Assembly: GCA_037576215.1 (NCBI GenBank)
Contig: JBANDB010000003.1
Span: 2,914,001 to 2,978,000, forward strand
Source: Armillaria gallica
Taxonomy: Eukaryota > Basidiomycota > Agaricomycetes > Agaricales > Physalacriaceae
Direction of reading: 5' to 3'
Length of the DNA: 64,000 bases
Shown here: in pieces, positions 23,367 to 35,516 of the stretch
How the letters are laid out: every line of letters begins with the position of its first letter
Numbering within the stretch: position 1 is the first letter of the stretch
Made by a program: the position numbers and the translations under genes
The notes under the pieces: generated by a model
What the model saw: only the letters and a program-made list of their open reading frames with translations
Database searches by the model: none
Told to the model about the DNA's origin: nothing

Positions 23367-23929
23367 ACCGCAGGACAGCTCTATGAGCCCCCCGCGTGAC
23401 TTGTAGACTACATACTTTGAGCCGACACATGCAGTATGGGACTCGCTCTTAATTGTTTACTACACGCTGATGCCTTGTGCACTGATAATGTCGAATAAAA
23501 ACCCGTTACTCGTGATTACTTTTCAACTAAGAACGAGGCGTAAATCAGCAGCTTGGAGTCTTGAACGACCAAACACCTTTTCTTTTCCAGCGAGCGTCAT
23601 CCTTGGTGGTGGAACTCCTCCATTGGGTGAAGGCCTGAAAAAATGGGATTGGGAACCGGCAATGTTGAAAGGTGCAGAGAGAGAAGAAGTGGGGAAGAAA
23701 GTGACGTTAAGAAAGAGTGTTCGCCTGTTGTCATTTTCTAGGACACGGACGCAGTTCTTCTGAGGGCAGGCACGGCTATCAGCAACGATGCCAGTAAAAG
23801 GGACGTACCACATAAAGCAACCGGTAGTACCATCGAGCGCACTGATAAGTGCTTCGCTTGTCCTTCAATTCACTGCGCCATCTCCTTCTGCTGTAACCAC
23901 TTTGGATCGGTAGAAAAATCCAGTGAATT
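23367..23929. other. Downstream spacer of copy F with empty transposon site
   Basis: No gene recognised. ACTGATAA at 23481-23488 corresponds to the 8-bp target duplication that flanks the hAT-like element at 41983-42753, so this is the paralogous empty site. Some 70-95-residue frames here are on both strands and look accidental. Confidence 0.65.
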
Positions 23930-24440
23930 CACAATCCATCCTTCATCCTCTCCACGGAACCAAGTATGGTTGTCTCCGACATTATACGAAACTGCTTTGA
24001 ATTAGGGACCGAGGACACAGTGGCGGGGACTTTGAAGGCATCAACGAAATCGAAAAATCGGTGATCCCTGTAGGCTTCTGCCCTCTTCACCTAGTCCTCT
24101 CCACCGAGAAAATTCGATTCGTAGCCATTCAAGGCGTTGAGACTTACACTGAGGTGATCGATTTTAGGTACACGCGAAGGGTCGTTGCTGTACCACTGAT
24201 GTGTGGCGAGTCATAGGCTCCAAGGCCAATGATCTTTGGGTACTCTGAACCCCTAGGCCCGATCTGTGATATTGGGTTCCACGTTCCCAGATGGAGGGTC
24301 GTAATGTGTGGATGGTGCTCCAGCAACACTGAAAACGCTGCGAAAATGAACGAGAGCGTCACATTTCGAAGATTACCAAGGTGTTGGTGGCACAAGGTCC
24401 CATTAAGGAACGGCCGGGTCCACAGCCCTGACATGCAATA
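23930..24440 (-). pseudogene. Non-LTR retrotransposon fragment
   Basis: It matches 16930-17290 in content and order (runs like ACTGCTTTGAATTAGGGA and GAGTCATAGGCTCCAAGG) and the stretch near 7420-7640. A minus-strand frame contains HITTLHLGTWNPISQ and GLGAYDSPHISGTATTL. No catalytic motif remains. Confidence 0.4.
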
Positions 24441-25340
24441 ACGCTGTTGAGTGTGTCACGCGAATTAGTGACTCTTCGTGGGGTACAACGGACCATGACG
24501 GTTGCACTGAGAATGGGAAGGCCATGAGAGTGAGTCTGCAATGTATGGATCTCGGATCGCAGTACCAGTCGCCCATACAAGATGCCGAAGGAAAATATAT
24601 CAGGCAAAGAAATTTTCTATGTGGAATACGCGCTCGGCGGGACGAAGAGAGGTAGGCCGGGAAGGAAACCAGCATGACCATACACAGGTGTGAGACATGA
24701 TGTACGGACGAGATGGCTGTACGAGCGGTCGGGATCAGCCGGCTCAGAACCCGTGACCGTAATTGTACCTTTCTTTACCACCACGACGTCGACGTGCAGA
24801 GTATAAAAGAGCTGCTCTTTTCGTTCCCTTCCCGTGTTAACTCCTCGGCAACATCATGGTCGCATTTCCAGACAGCTCAAGACGTGCATACAGGCTAGAA
24901 AATGCATGGCAAAGTCCAGGTCGATGGCAATACTCAATGTTCTCATTTTTCTTCAAACGGTCGCAGCCGCATGCCATCGCAAATCCAGAGTTGAATTTTG
25001 ATATCTTGCTCGCAATGGTGTGCGATGGGCACAGATAATCAGTAACAGTTGCTACCAAGCGCTGATCTCCTTCGACATCCGTCAGGTGCCCGATTTCAGA
25101 CAACACTTCTTACAGAGTATGTAAGAACGAGGCGTCCTCTCGTCTTCCAAACCACCATGGCACACCGTTTTCTCAACGCCACAAAGGCGAATTGGAGATT
25201 TTTCAGCACCCTGAAATCGCCAGCGAGAGACGAGCTTGGAGTTGGACCGCCAGTTGGAAGAATTGACAATTGCATGTACAGACACGGTAGCTAGCATGAC
25301 GCCAGGTAAGGATGCCCATCTCTTGGTGTCGGGGAGCTAA
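24441..25340. other. Unassigned stretch between repeat and SET pseudogene
   Basis: Several 60-90-residue frames occur on both strands, none of which I recognise. A plus-strand path containing CYQALISFDIRQVPDFRQ then LELDRQLEELTIACTD hints at a decayed gene, possibly the 5' part of the SET-type gene that follows. I do not assign a function. Confidence 0.3.
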
Positions 25341-25349
25341 TACACTTCA

Positions 25350-26611
25350 CAGAGGAAGTACAGAAGAAGATGGTGGACATGTTCGGAGTGACGAAAGACG
25401 ATATGAAGGGTGCGTTTTCTCTTTGCTGCGGACTGGAATATGTCTGACCAACGTATCGTAGCCTTGGCCCCACGTCCCGATGAAAACGACCCCGGTAAAT
25501 TCGAACACGAGCCTCGACTAGATGACGACGTTAGAATCTACATACAGGTCGGCGACTTGCAGTGCCTGCTTACGAGCTATCTCAAGCGACGACTCGAGCA
25601 CATCCCTGAATTTCCTCGACCCGTGAAAATGATGGGAGACAAAGCCTATCGCAATCCCCCACGCTGCATAGAGGGCTGGGCATGTTCGCGGTGCGCCAAT
25701 TCAAGACGGGCGACCTCGTTGCCGATGAGAGACCTCTGATGGTCTCTCCCGTCGGTCCACCAACCGATTTCGATTTGGCAACGGCAAAAGTGCCGGGCGA
25801 GAACAGAATAAAGCTCACCTTAGAATCTTCAGATGATATTTTGAGTTCTATCTTCAAGCGCATGTCTGAAGAGAGCTAAGAGGCGTTTATGGGGCTTCGG
25901 AATAGCCACCTGCAGGATGGTACACTCTTCGGCACAGCTAGGACGAATGGGTATGGCCTCGAAGATGACTTGAAGGACGAAACTGGTAGGTCGTTAACTC
26001 TATCATTGATACTTGTTGCTGATATATGCTATTATGATAGAAAATGTCAAGTTTTTCTCTACGTTGAGCTCAGACAACAAAAGTAAGTTGCTCACCACCT
26101 TGTATCTATTGCGACTGAAGGCGAGATCATTCAGTGACGGAGCTTGTGAAATCGAGGATCGGCACTTATGCGGGCGTCTTCAAGGATCTCTCAAGGGTGA
26201 ACCACAGGCAAGATATCCCATGATCAGTCTGGTCCTGACTCTAATCTAGCTGTTCCCCCAACATCCGCCGCAGGTTCCACGTCTCTACGTTCTTGATGCA
26301 TGCAGAAGGACTTTGGGGAAAGCTGGATCGATCCCGCCCTCGAGACCCTGTCGCGCATAGAACAGGAAGAGCTGCAGGATTCACCATTGTATGACCGGAT
26401 GCTACACCAAGTATTCAATGCATATGTGCATATGAACAACGAGGAGAAAGCGCTGGAGTTTGGGAAGAGGCTGTGGGCGACCATGGGGGAAGACCGGGAC
26501 GAAAGATTTAGGAATGTGGAGCTGATGAAGAAGTTGTCGCAGTGGGTGATGGTGAAGATGACAAGGGGGTACCGCTGTTGCAGTCTTTCATCTGAGTCAG
26601 ACTTTTTGTAA
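25350..26611 (+). pseudogene. SET-domain (SMYD-like) protein, decayed
   Basis: An exon with EEVQKKMVDMFGVTKDDM ends at a GT donor. A second exon carries FEHEPRLDDDVRIYIQVGD and a stretch that should read as the start of a SET domain: IEG, a shift, then MFAVRQFKTGDLVADERPL. The frame meets TAA after RMSEES where an aromatic residue is expected, then continues with FMGLRNSHLQDGTLFG and RTNGYGL, which is typical of SET proteins of this class. A segment with SRVNH follows, where the NHSCxPN core should be, but the core itself is cut. A C-terminal helical exon (ETLSRIEQEELQDSPLYDRM, YVHMNNEEKALEFGKRLWA) is intact. Lysine methylation would be the ancestral role; this copy lacks the active-site core. 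Confidence 0.6.
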
Positions 26612-26747
26612 CGTAAATGTGAAGATTCGCCTTGCTACAGGACTAAGACCGATCCGACACTCCGAGGAGAAAACATGACTGAACGGTTCCTTACGGCGGC
26701 ATGACTGCCTAAGCGGAGACAAAGTATATCGCTAAGCATACACCTTC

Positions 26748-27660
26748 CTATGATACGGTAGCTACGCTACATTTCTCTGTAGACCCATGCATGAAATAAT
26801 CCAGCCACTCGCTGTCATCCCCATCCTCAACCTCCCAGTTTGCCAATTCGGACTCGTCTAAATCCCCTCCAAACACAAGACGATAGTCGACTGTACGCTG
26901 TATTGCGGGCTGTATGTCACACAAGGACAATGCACTCTCCAGCTTAAACAGAGTCGACATTGCTCGTATTGGAGCGAAATCTTTGTCGTCCTGATTTTCG
27001 TGTCAGGAACATAATATCCTTCAACTCTCTTTGTGATAAACCAGGAACCATTTTCCCTCTTCCATGAGGGGCTATCGATACCAGCTGCTTCGGTGGTGAG
27101 CGGCTTGAACTCAATCTTGGTCGTGAGTGTCGGTCGCGAAAGGAGGTGGAATGCCGTTGGATTCATGGTCGATAGGCAGATCATGGTACTCCCCACGAAG
27201 GACGACTCCCGTTATGTCAGGCAAGTTTCCTTTCGTATAGGAGACGATGGGGAAATACGAGACGCAGAAACCTGTTGCAGGGGAGCATCCGATACAGAGA
27301 CTAGTTCCGGATCCACAGAGCTTAGTAGTAGTCGAAGACTTCATACTGTTGACGAAAAGGGCGCGCACTTTCATCAATAACTGCAGGGATACGAAGCAGT
27401 ATTAACGCCAGGCCTGTGAGTGCGATTCACGGTCTAGACGACCCTTGGTAAGAGATTAGGAATGTCGAGAACAAAGCCTGAATAGACGTGGTCGAAGCAT
27501 CCTCGACATTCATAAATTAGCGGCACTGTGTAAATAACGACGTCGTCCATATCGGCCCACGAAAAGGGGATGTATGGTGGTAGTGATAGAGACGATTCAA
27601 AGATATATTTGGTACAAAATCTCCTACTTGGATTGCTTATAAATCTTATCAAGGAAGCTC
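26748..27660 (-). pseudogene. Unrecognised, frame-broken gene-like region
   Basis: On the minus strand, segments in different frames could belong together: MDDVVIYTVPLIYECRG, GVVLRGEYHDLPIDHES, RENGSWFITKRVEGYYVPD and a clean end FGGDLDESELANWEVEDGDD. The acidic end and biased composition look protein-like. I know no family with these motifs. At least two frame changes are needed, so if it was a gene it is broken. Confidence 0.25.
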
Positions 27661-28739
27661 TTGAAGACGTCCCTCTTAGGCCTCAAGCTCAAGGCCCATC
27701 TCGACAGAGCCGTTCACTGCAAGAGTGTGCGCCTCAAAGTTCCGTTTGGATACCATAGTTCTGCCATGCAGCCGCTTCTGCTCCGAAAATCCCTGTTATT
27801 TCAAACCCCCTCGGCCGGGTGGTCCGTGAGGGAGACAAGTCCGCCTTTAACGCCGAATACGATCTTAGCCACTGCAGTTTGAAAGCGGTATCAGTGCACT
27901 GATCGACGATGCCATTCACGGATATTGCGGCATGGATAGAGCTGGGTCCTCACCCTACGACGCTGCCTATGCTCACTGTGCACCCGGGCGTGTCGAAGGA
28001 GGCATTGCTAGCCAGCTCATCGAAAAAGCGACAGGATGATGGCCTTACACTTTCGTCGTCTCTTTCCCAGCTCTACACCCCCAATGTCCCTGTTCGATGG
28101 AGAGATGTTTTCGCTGATGTCTCAGCGGCATGCGTCTCGCTTCCCTCCTACCCGTGGCAGAAGAGCAAGTTCTAGGTGGCGTGGAAGGAAGACTCTCCGG
28201 CGCCTGCCTCGTCCACCGAAGGCTCTATAGCGTCCACTAAGCCCTTCAATCCTGTCAACGACTTTGGCATGCTTCAGTCATGGGCACAGTTCCCATCTGC
28301 CGCGAACAGCCAGATCGCTATATTTAAAACACCGATTTCCCTCCTCAAAACCTCGATTACCGGCCACATTGTTCCTTTATGCCCAGCTTCTGTCTATCAC
28401 GAGTTAGCTCTCGCTGGGATCGAAGCTAGCAAAGCGCATCTGTCATTGCCACTCCAGGGTAGCCATAGCGCTCTGTTCAATATCGACTATGTGAAGCCTC
28501 TTGTTTACAGCAAAGACATAGCTCGTCTCGTTAAGAAAACTGTTGCGATGAATACTGATGGCTCTGGTACCTTCACAGTTGAATCTTATGCCGATCAGGA
28601 ACCGGAGTCTGTGCATTGCTCAGGACAGTTCCGTCCCTTGCTGGTAGTAGATACGACTATGAAGTTCAACCGTATGGCTCCTTTCGTCAGTCGGAGGACC
28701 GCGGCCATTTCTGCAGGCGAAGATGGCGAGGCTGGGTGA
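27652..28739 (+). pseudogene. Non-reducing polyketide synthase fragment (AT end plus product-template domain)
   Basis: The first part encodes [14 protein letters not shown], the C-terminal half of an acyltransferase/SAT-like domain. A shift follows, then [17 protein letters not shown] and [12 protein letters not shown]. From 28176 it reads a product-template-like domain with [29 protein letters not shown] (the His here matches the PT catalytic position), [17 protein letters not shown] and [12 protein letters not shown]. This order is that of fungal NR-PKSs of the orsellinic-acid type. TAG replaces an expected Trp codon at 28173-28175. There is no KS upstream and no ACP or TE downstream, so it is a dead fragment carried into the repeat array. 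Confidence 0.7.
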
Positions 28740-29812
28740 TTACGACCCGAACGGCGTATGAAATTATCTTCATGAGGGTTGTTAGATATGCAAAGGTGTG
28801 TGTGTCATGCATTGATTTTTTTCAGCTGTCTTTTAATACATTTCCCAGGAGGACCATACGATGAAGAACGTTACGATCAGCAAGAGCGGTATGGAAGGGT
28901 CACCCGCCACATTCTGGCTTTCTCTTAGGCCATCTCCTGCATGTCGACACGTCGAATCCCTTGGTGTTGCTTCATAACAAAGAGGGGATCCCGCCCGACG
29001 TGTTCTTGCCGTACCCTGTTCCCCGGTGGATGTCGGAGAAGGGGACAGACCCATGCCTTTTGGCCGATGATTGGTCAGGGCTATCAAGTACAAAATGAAT
29101 TGTTCAAGAGAAGATGGCGTAAAAAGTGAGCAGCGGAAGCACACGGTCGTCTTGGCCGTGAACAGGAAGTTTACGTATCACTCTTGAAACCACGCTTCTC
29201 GCCAATTCCACTGCTGATACCATTCCTTCTTTCTCACTCAATGTGATATCTTCTAAAGCTGTGGCTTTGTTGCGTCGAAACTATATGAAGAATTGATACG
29301 GTTCGCAAAGACAGTGTAGTACACTTCAACAGCGCATTTGTAGGACTCCTTCGCACAAACGGAACCGCCAGATGCTATGAAAGATCAGAGATATCTCTGA
29401 TGACGGGAGAACCTGTGGCGTAAGAACCTGCTTTCAATACAGATGTTGGATGAGAAGGTCAGACGCTGCCACAAATAGCTTGGTGGGTTATGAATCTACT
29501 AAGACCTTCCTTCCTCTCATAGTTTGTTCCCGGAGAAATTTCAACGTCAACTTGGTATCGATGCACTACGAGTATTTCTTCGAATAGGATTTGGTTCAGA
29601 GATTTTTTCTGAGCTAGGGGAACAGATTCATCATAATCAATCTGATGGACTATGCGCTGACCACTGATGAATATGTTGAGCGCCTATCAGCTCGGTTTCA
29701 GTGAGGCGATACTCAGTCTTAACACCTTCTTTCAAGTCTCCCACATGGGTGTTTGGTATATTACCTACAGATCCTTTCCCTCCAGGACCGGTAAAGCAAC
29801 CCCAGAGACATC
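28740..29812. other. Spacer between PKS fragment and copy G
   Basis: From 28857 a short frame reads [20 protein letters not shown] and [14 protein letters not shown], which looks protein-derived but is unassigned. From about 29180 the sequence is the standard array spacer, with the palindrome at 29384-29401 and a TATA-like run near 29755. Confidence 0.5.
29384..29401. repeat. Perfect 18-bp palindrome in spacer of copy G
   Basis: ATCAGAGATATCTCTGAT is self-complementary along its whole length. It differs from the copy at 2361-2378 at four central positions, as two compensating pairs. Confidence 0.85.
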
Positions 29813-31224
29813 ATGCAGCCCGTCCCCGCAGGTTATCCCATAGCAGAACTGTGAGTTATAATCGTGGAATCGAGCAGTGGTATTTCCTGATTCATCTTAT
29901 TTCAGGTCCGGACCCTACGTTTGTCGCATTGCACTTTTAGTCTATTCAGTCCGTAAAACAAGAATCTAGATCGTAGGCTGTCTCTTGAACTGGGGACTCT
30001 TCGGGACCCTTTCTGTGCAGCTCTGTACTTTCCTTCGAGTCATTCTCCAGCAGATTGTTTCTAATGGATTCTCGTTAGATCTATACTATCTAGCATTTCC
30101 GAATGACAGACGATTCACAAAATATCTCGTCTACGGCATTTATGTCATTGAATTTGCGCAGACAATACTCGTTGCCCACGACGCGTTTGCAACCTTCGGG
30201 TACGGCTTCGGTGACATGGACGCCCTGACTAGAATGAATTGTAATTGGGTCGCTGTCCCGGTCATGAGTGCTGTTGGTGCGCGGAGCGTTTGCTACCCAT
30301 TCTCTGTTACTTATCATGAGTATAGCTGCCGGTGTCGGGCAGGTCTTCTATGCGTACCGAATTTTCATATTGTCAAAGTCACAAATCATCCCGATATTCA
30401 TCATTTGTGTGAGCTGTTGCAGTGCTCTGTCTTCGCAGCAATCTAGCTCATCTATTTACAGATATCTTTGACTAGTTCCGTGGCTGCTATGGTCACAGGC
30501 ATTTACTCTTTCCAAGCAGGCAACCTCACTAAAATGAACAACTGGACGATTACCATCGCTATGGGGGTATGTAACTGACTAGGCGTCCCGAGTTCTTCAT
30601 GCTGAATTATATCCAGATTTGGTGCGGGGCCTCCCCCCTATGTGATATCGTCATCGCTATCTGCATGACCTACTACGCAAGCTCTTGCTCTCTTTCAGTT
30701 ATCTTCAGTTATCTTCATTGATGTTGATGCTATCTCGCAGCTGATTATGCTCACTACTAATTTCCGTCGCACTCAAATGCTGGTCACAAAGATAATTCGT
30801 CTCACTATTGAAACGGGATCTGTGACAGGTATTTGCCCTGCGCCATCCGTCGTTGTCAGCATGCAAACTGCTTATCCTAGCCGTTGTCGCTCTGCTCAAC
30901 TTCGTCCTTTTTATTGCATTCCCCCATAAAACTTCCTACATAACTCCCGGCCTGCTCGTCACTAAGCTGTATGCTAACGCTGTTTACATGGTGCTGAATT
31001 CCCGATTCCAAATTATCGGCGGAAGGGATACCTATATGTCTTCAACCGACATGAGCATCCCGACCATGATGATCACTTCTCAATCAACAGACGGCAGGCA
31101 AGGACGGGTGCCAGCGATCGTAATATCCAACGAGGAATTCGATGATACTAGTTATGAAATAGGTCAAATGAATGTCAGTCAAGGTTTCAGGTGCCTTATT
31201 AGTACTGATTTTCCCCTAGGATAA
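29813..31224 (+). CDS. DUF6534-type seven-helix membrane protein, copy G
   Basis: All exons of the family plan are open: MQPVPAGYPIAEL, the microexon GTCCGGACCCTAC followed here by a gtttgt donor, LYYLAFPNDRRFTKYLVYG, VGQVFYAYRIFILSKS, SLTSSVAAMVTGIYSF, IWCGASPLCDIVIAI, then LIMLTTNFRRTQMLV (MRS replaced by IML) and LYANAVYMVLNSRFQIIGGRD. The tail lacks a few residues relative to copy B but ends at the same place. No stop or shift was found, so it is probably functional. Intron 7 has a GC donor. The 3' flank duplicates that of copy B. Confidence 0.8.
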
Positions 31225-31869
31225 ACCACAGGACAGCTGTATGAGCCTTCCCGCGTAACCGGGAGCTCGCCCCATAAGAGTGAAGATAGCTTATAAAGCG
31301 AGAAGGGGGCCGCCGTCGTCTTGGCCATCAAAGTATATTGAACTGGTCGGATAACAATATCGTAGCTGGTAACATACTGGCTTTGGAGTAACGAAAGAAG
31401 GGGTTGTCCACTTTTTTTTAATAATCCGTTGTTCATTACCAAGTGCGCGCACCATCTGAGTGAGGGCTAATCAACTGACGGCGCATCAGTGCTGTGCACT
31501 AGAGAAGGAGCCTCCCTCAAGGAACCCCGAGGGAATGAGGGGCACGCTTGGAAACCTGAACACATCCATATGGTTGCAAAGTACCACGTCGATCTAACAG
31601 TTTTGATTTTGGGAGCACTGGCTGGGCGATATACAAGGTAACTAAAACATGGTTCTTATTCTTTATACCATATCGCTGCGCACATGTACATATATGTACA
31701 AGTAAAAATCGCAGGTGTCGCTAAACGTTTGCTTATATATACACAGCTCTGACGAGACTCCAGGGGTGCCAACTGTGCATGGATTTCGAGATCTGGTCCG
31801 TAGTTAGTAGTGATACTCACTGTCAATACCACAAGTCCGAGTTAGGAGGGACCTGTCCAGCGAACCTCC
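31225..31869. other. Spacer duplicated from the flank of copy B
   Basis: No gene recognised. It parallels 4117-4744 up to about 31780, then passes into sequence matching the 3' flank of the protease copy at 11222. Confidence 0.6.
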
Positions 31870-33752
31870 TCGATGTGAAAAATAACTTCTTTGATGTCGC
31901 ACAGGAAGGTCGGACTTCGATCCGTCAGAAGAACCGACGCCGTATTCACGACTCCAACCGATTCAACCAACACTGCAGAGGCCGGTACAGTTTTAATGGC
32001 CTAAATCGGGACATTAAATGGTTTAGATTTCAGCTTCAGTTTTTACACCCTTGTTTTCCCCGCTGTAAAACGAAAAGGTACCCCAATTCCATTGTTCTAT
32101 ACGGGGAAAAGTTTTTCATACCGTTTTACTGATGGACTTTTCAGGACCGAGAAAGGCTTCGCTAAATCAAAACCTTTTAAGGTTTTGTTTTTTACCAGCT
32201 AAAATGAACTGGCCTCTGCTGTGCAAGTTTTCGTTGACGACGATATTACCGGAATCCCCACCTAGGGCAAATGCAGATTATTCCACTATATGTTGACATT
32301 GTACCCAAGGCCAGTTTTGAACCCGTAGGCTGTCGTACCAACGTACCATCCTTCCGACTGAACGATTGTTGTTCCGATCCATGAAGACGGCTTTGTGCAC
32401 CCCTGGGACAGCAAATGTTGGTTGCACGCAATCCCGGATGATCAAACTTGTTCGTCGCCCTGATACCATCCGCCAGCTCGATCAGCATCCAGTCCATGAT
32501 GACCGCATCGCCAGGTGATGAGGTCAGGTCCACCAGAAGATGAAGGGATGCGCGTGGTTCCGGGAAGGAGGCTGGCAGGGAGGATGTCACTTGAGATATG
32601 GAGACTTGTATTCTGAGCAACAACGGCATTCCCTATACAGTATTCTGTATCCGCATGAGGATTTGAGAGCGTCCAGTCATGACGGACAGGCATGGAATAG
32701 ATGCACCGCGAACAGATCGTAGTCAAGTCCATGCATGTAAGGCGAGAAAGGCTCGCCAAAGCATGATATGGTGCTCCTTTGTTCGGCTTCCTTTGCCCGA
32801 ATGACTTAACACTTGGCTTCGTTGTCTCCAGCAGCACGTAATCTCTTCTTGGTGTCGAATTTAATACTTGCTACTCGTTCCGCAATGAGTGACCGTACTT
32901 TCTCCCTGTGGGTGAAGGTTCGATGCTGATGGTGGAGGTGCTCGGAGCGCCTCTGCGTGGGCATAGGTAAAGAGGGGACGGCTCGTTCCAGAAGGATATG
33001 GTGCCCACGTGTGAGTACGTATGGCCGTTCATCCGTTCTGCTTGGACCGATGTACGGTGGATGATTCGTACTGGTCTTGAACGAGGGAATGGATAAAACC
33101 AATGCAATGCGTGAACGACGTGAATCAGTGTCATTTACCGTAGCGGTTTGTGAAAACGGCAGGTTGATGATTAGGCGTCCTGGAGCAACTTCGTTGAAAG
33201 TCCAGGGCATGATACTATGCGTATCGTCCGCGCTGGTATATGCCGACACTGACAAGTTCATGTGACGTTGCCCCTTGGACGACATGTACATGGTGACCGA
33301 TACCTTGGGGTGGGGAGGGGGTCCACCGCAGAGGAGTGACTGGAAGGAGTCGACCAAAACAACGACGATAGGTTCCCAGTCCTCGATAATAGTATATCTG
33401 CGTGCAGCGGTGAGACCAACTACAAAAACATACGTTTCGAAGGTCCGTACGCCTAAGAGATCGGGGCTAACTCCAATAACCTAGCACAGGCTTCATCGAC
33501 TGCTGGTCCATATGTAAATGGACATTCTCCAGGTCCCAAGCCTGAATATTCCACCTAGATGTGGAAAGCTATGTTCAATTATCGCCAAATATCACGCTTT
33601 AACACATACCCGAGCTTAACGGCGAGAACCTTTTGAGATTCTTCGATCTCGCTCTGTGTCAATGCATTCGGCTGGTCTTCTGGTGCCCGTGTACTAATGC
33701 TGGTATCGCCATCGCTTAGCCGGTCTTTGGATTGCGAAAATTGTGGTCTCAT
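31870..33752 (-). pseudogene. Trypsin-like serine protease homologue, copy 2 (MITE-disrupted)
   Basis: Paralogue of the gene at 11222-12868, with the same start region (ATG at 33752), intron position and order of motifs. The His block reads YVLTRGHHILL, with Arg in place of the Cys before GHH. The Asp region (MDWMLIELADG) and GDSG region (GGDSGNIVVN at about 32240) are in different frames, so frame changes lie between them. Just after GDSG a MITE splits the gene, and the 3' part (DRSPTFLCDIKEV) follows at about 31890-31935. It is clearly dead. It is useful as a comparison: it still has TTA where copy 1 has the TAG stop. Confidence 0.65.
31971..32223 (+). mobile_element. MITE copy 2, inside protease pseudogene
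   Basis: The ends CACTGCAGAGGCCGGT and, read inward from the right, CACAGCAGAGGCCAGT form inverted repeats. The bases CAA flank both sides, a possible 3-bp target duplication. The interior matches the copies at 20517 and 39735. It interrupts protein-coding sequence, so both edges can be located against copy 1 of the gene. Confidence 0.65.
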
Positions 33753-33958
33753 GGCGGTTACCGGTACTGGTATTGGTATAACGAAGAAAGTGGGTGGTTC
33801 CTGTTTTGAGTCGTCAAACTAAGGGGACAGACATTCCAGACGACTAAGGAGACCCGACATGAAACAAAGTTCTGGTCGCAGACATCTCAGTTGATTACCG
33901 CTTCCGTTACCAGAATAAACTCTGCACGGTTGTCCACTCCTTATTCAATCACGTCGAG

Positions 33959-34261
33959 TCAAAGTTGGACATGATGGCGGAAGTCTACACTCGTCGCTAC
34001 ACAATTAGTTAGCGAACAAAAATGTTGAAAAGGAATCATACCTTGCACCAATCCCGACCAAGACGCAATGTGTGGGTGTTCATCCACCTTCCGTCTCAAC
34101 CACCATGTCGAATTCAGACTCTGCTTCATGCGTCTCCACTTCAAGCTCTCATTCGAGCATAGCGTCACAGATGCTGTTGTAAGCCGCTGCTGCGATAAAA
34201 GATGTTCTGGAGGAATATAAGGAATAGTAGGCTGATGAAAACTCTTCAAGTAAATTCTCAA
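33959..34261 (-). pseudogene. Paralogue of the small hypothetical gene at 13059-13319
   Basis: It shares WWLRRKVDEH and SWSGLVQ with the upstream copy, but its beginning is in another frame and the donor region reads GMIPFQHF. It is duplicated with the protease and likely non-functional. Confidence 0.3.
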
Positions 34262-35516
34262 GTTGCGAACCGAATTTGAATGAGGGACCGCAGGAAAAAG
34301 AAGAAGCGGAAAGTGACGATGATAGTGGTGAGAAAGAGAGTTTGTCTTAAAGGCAAAATTCTAACTTCCTTTTGACATGACTGTCAAGGGATAGGGCTAG
34401 CAGTTACGGCCACGTGTACCTGCATCATCAAGTCGTCAAACGCGTGGAATGTATCATCAACAGGGCAGGGTCGTCAACTCCTACTTAGTACGCACTTCAC
34501 CTTCCTTTATTTTCCTTCACTTCCGTCTCCTTCTGCTGCAACGACCTAGGAGCCGTAAATGATCAGACGCATTCACAACCCGGGACAGGCATCTTTTATA
34601 GAAAGCATGCAAGTTGTTCATTACACTTGACAATTCTACGTGTATTGATCACTCCTTCAGCTTGTTTAATTTGTGAATGAGCGTGGAATCCATGCTATTG
34701 CGTCGGTGTTCTAACGTTCAGGCCCCGGCCCGCACGGAAACTATGCTTCTCTCCAATTCCCCTGCCAAAACCTTTCTTCCTTTCTCACCCGATGCCATCT
34801 CTTGAAGCTGATGTTTTGTTACATCGAGAACTATGTGAAAACATTTAAGACACCAGTATTTCTCTTCCACGCCTCGCACAATCCGTCGCTTCGACTCGCT
34901 GGTGTATGAGCGCTGAGCTCCTCGCTCTCTGGTTCGGTTCTACAACGTCTCCAGGATCGTTCTGAGTGCAGTACGACGAGTCCAAATCAACCCGGGAGTG
35001 CATTCCTGTGTCTTCGCACCGGCAGCATTGCCGGATGCTATGAAAAATCAGGCTCATTTCTGATGAATCATGACGTGGACGGGAGGGCTTAAACTTCTTT
35101 GATACGGATGTCGAACGAGAAGAAAGTTAGATGCAGCTATAAATAGTTCAATGAGCCAATATTGGTGAGTCGTATATCTACTATGACCTTCCTTCTTTTT
35201 CTCATAGTTTATTCCCAGAGCAATTTATCATTCACTGCAATATCTGAATGTTTAGCGCTGGTACTGGAGAGGGGCAGCCATTGCGACATCTAAGTACTGT
35301 CTTCGTGGAAGTACTGCACCGGAACTTAGGTCTAACTGCGGAAGGTAAATCACCGATGGCTACCAAGGGTAAGCTGACAACTTTCCCGATGCATAACTAA
35401 TGTGAGCAGACACGGTTTGGTGATGTGATAATGACGGAGTCTCCCACATGGCTGTTTTAGTATATATACCTTCACATTCTTTACCGTCGGGATCGGTAAA
35501 GCAACCCCAGCACATC
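34262..35516. other. Array spacer upstream of copy H
   Basis: No gene recognised. It corresponds along its length to 13320-14619, including the degenerate palindrome at 35047-35064. Confidence 0.65.
35047..35064. repeat. Degenerate palindrome in spacer of copy H
   Basis: ATCAGGCTCATTTCTGAT, identical to 14129-14146. Only the outer arms still pair. Confidence 0.7.

Noticed and set aside
24359..24607. DIFSFG on the minus strand, reminiscent of a kinase subdomain.
   Set aside because: No other kinase motif is present up- or downstream in any frame.
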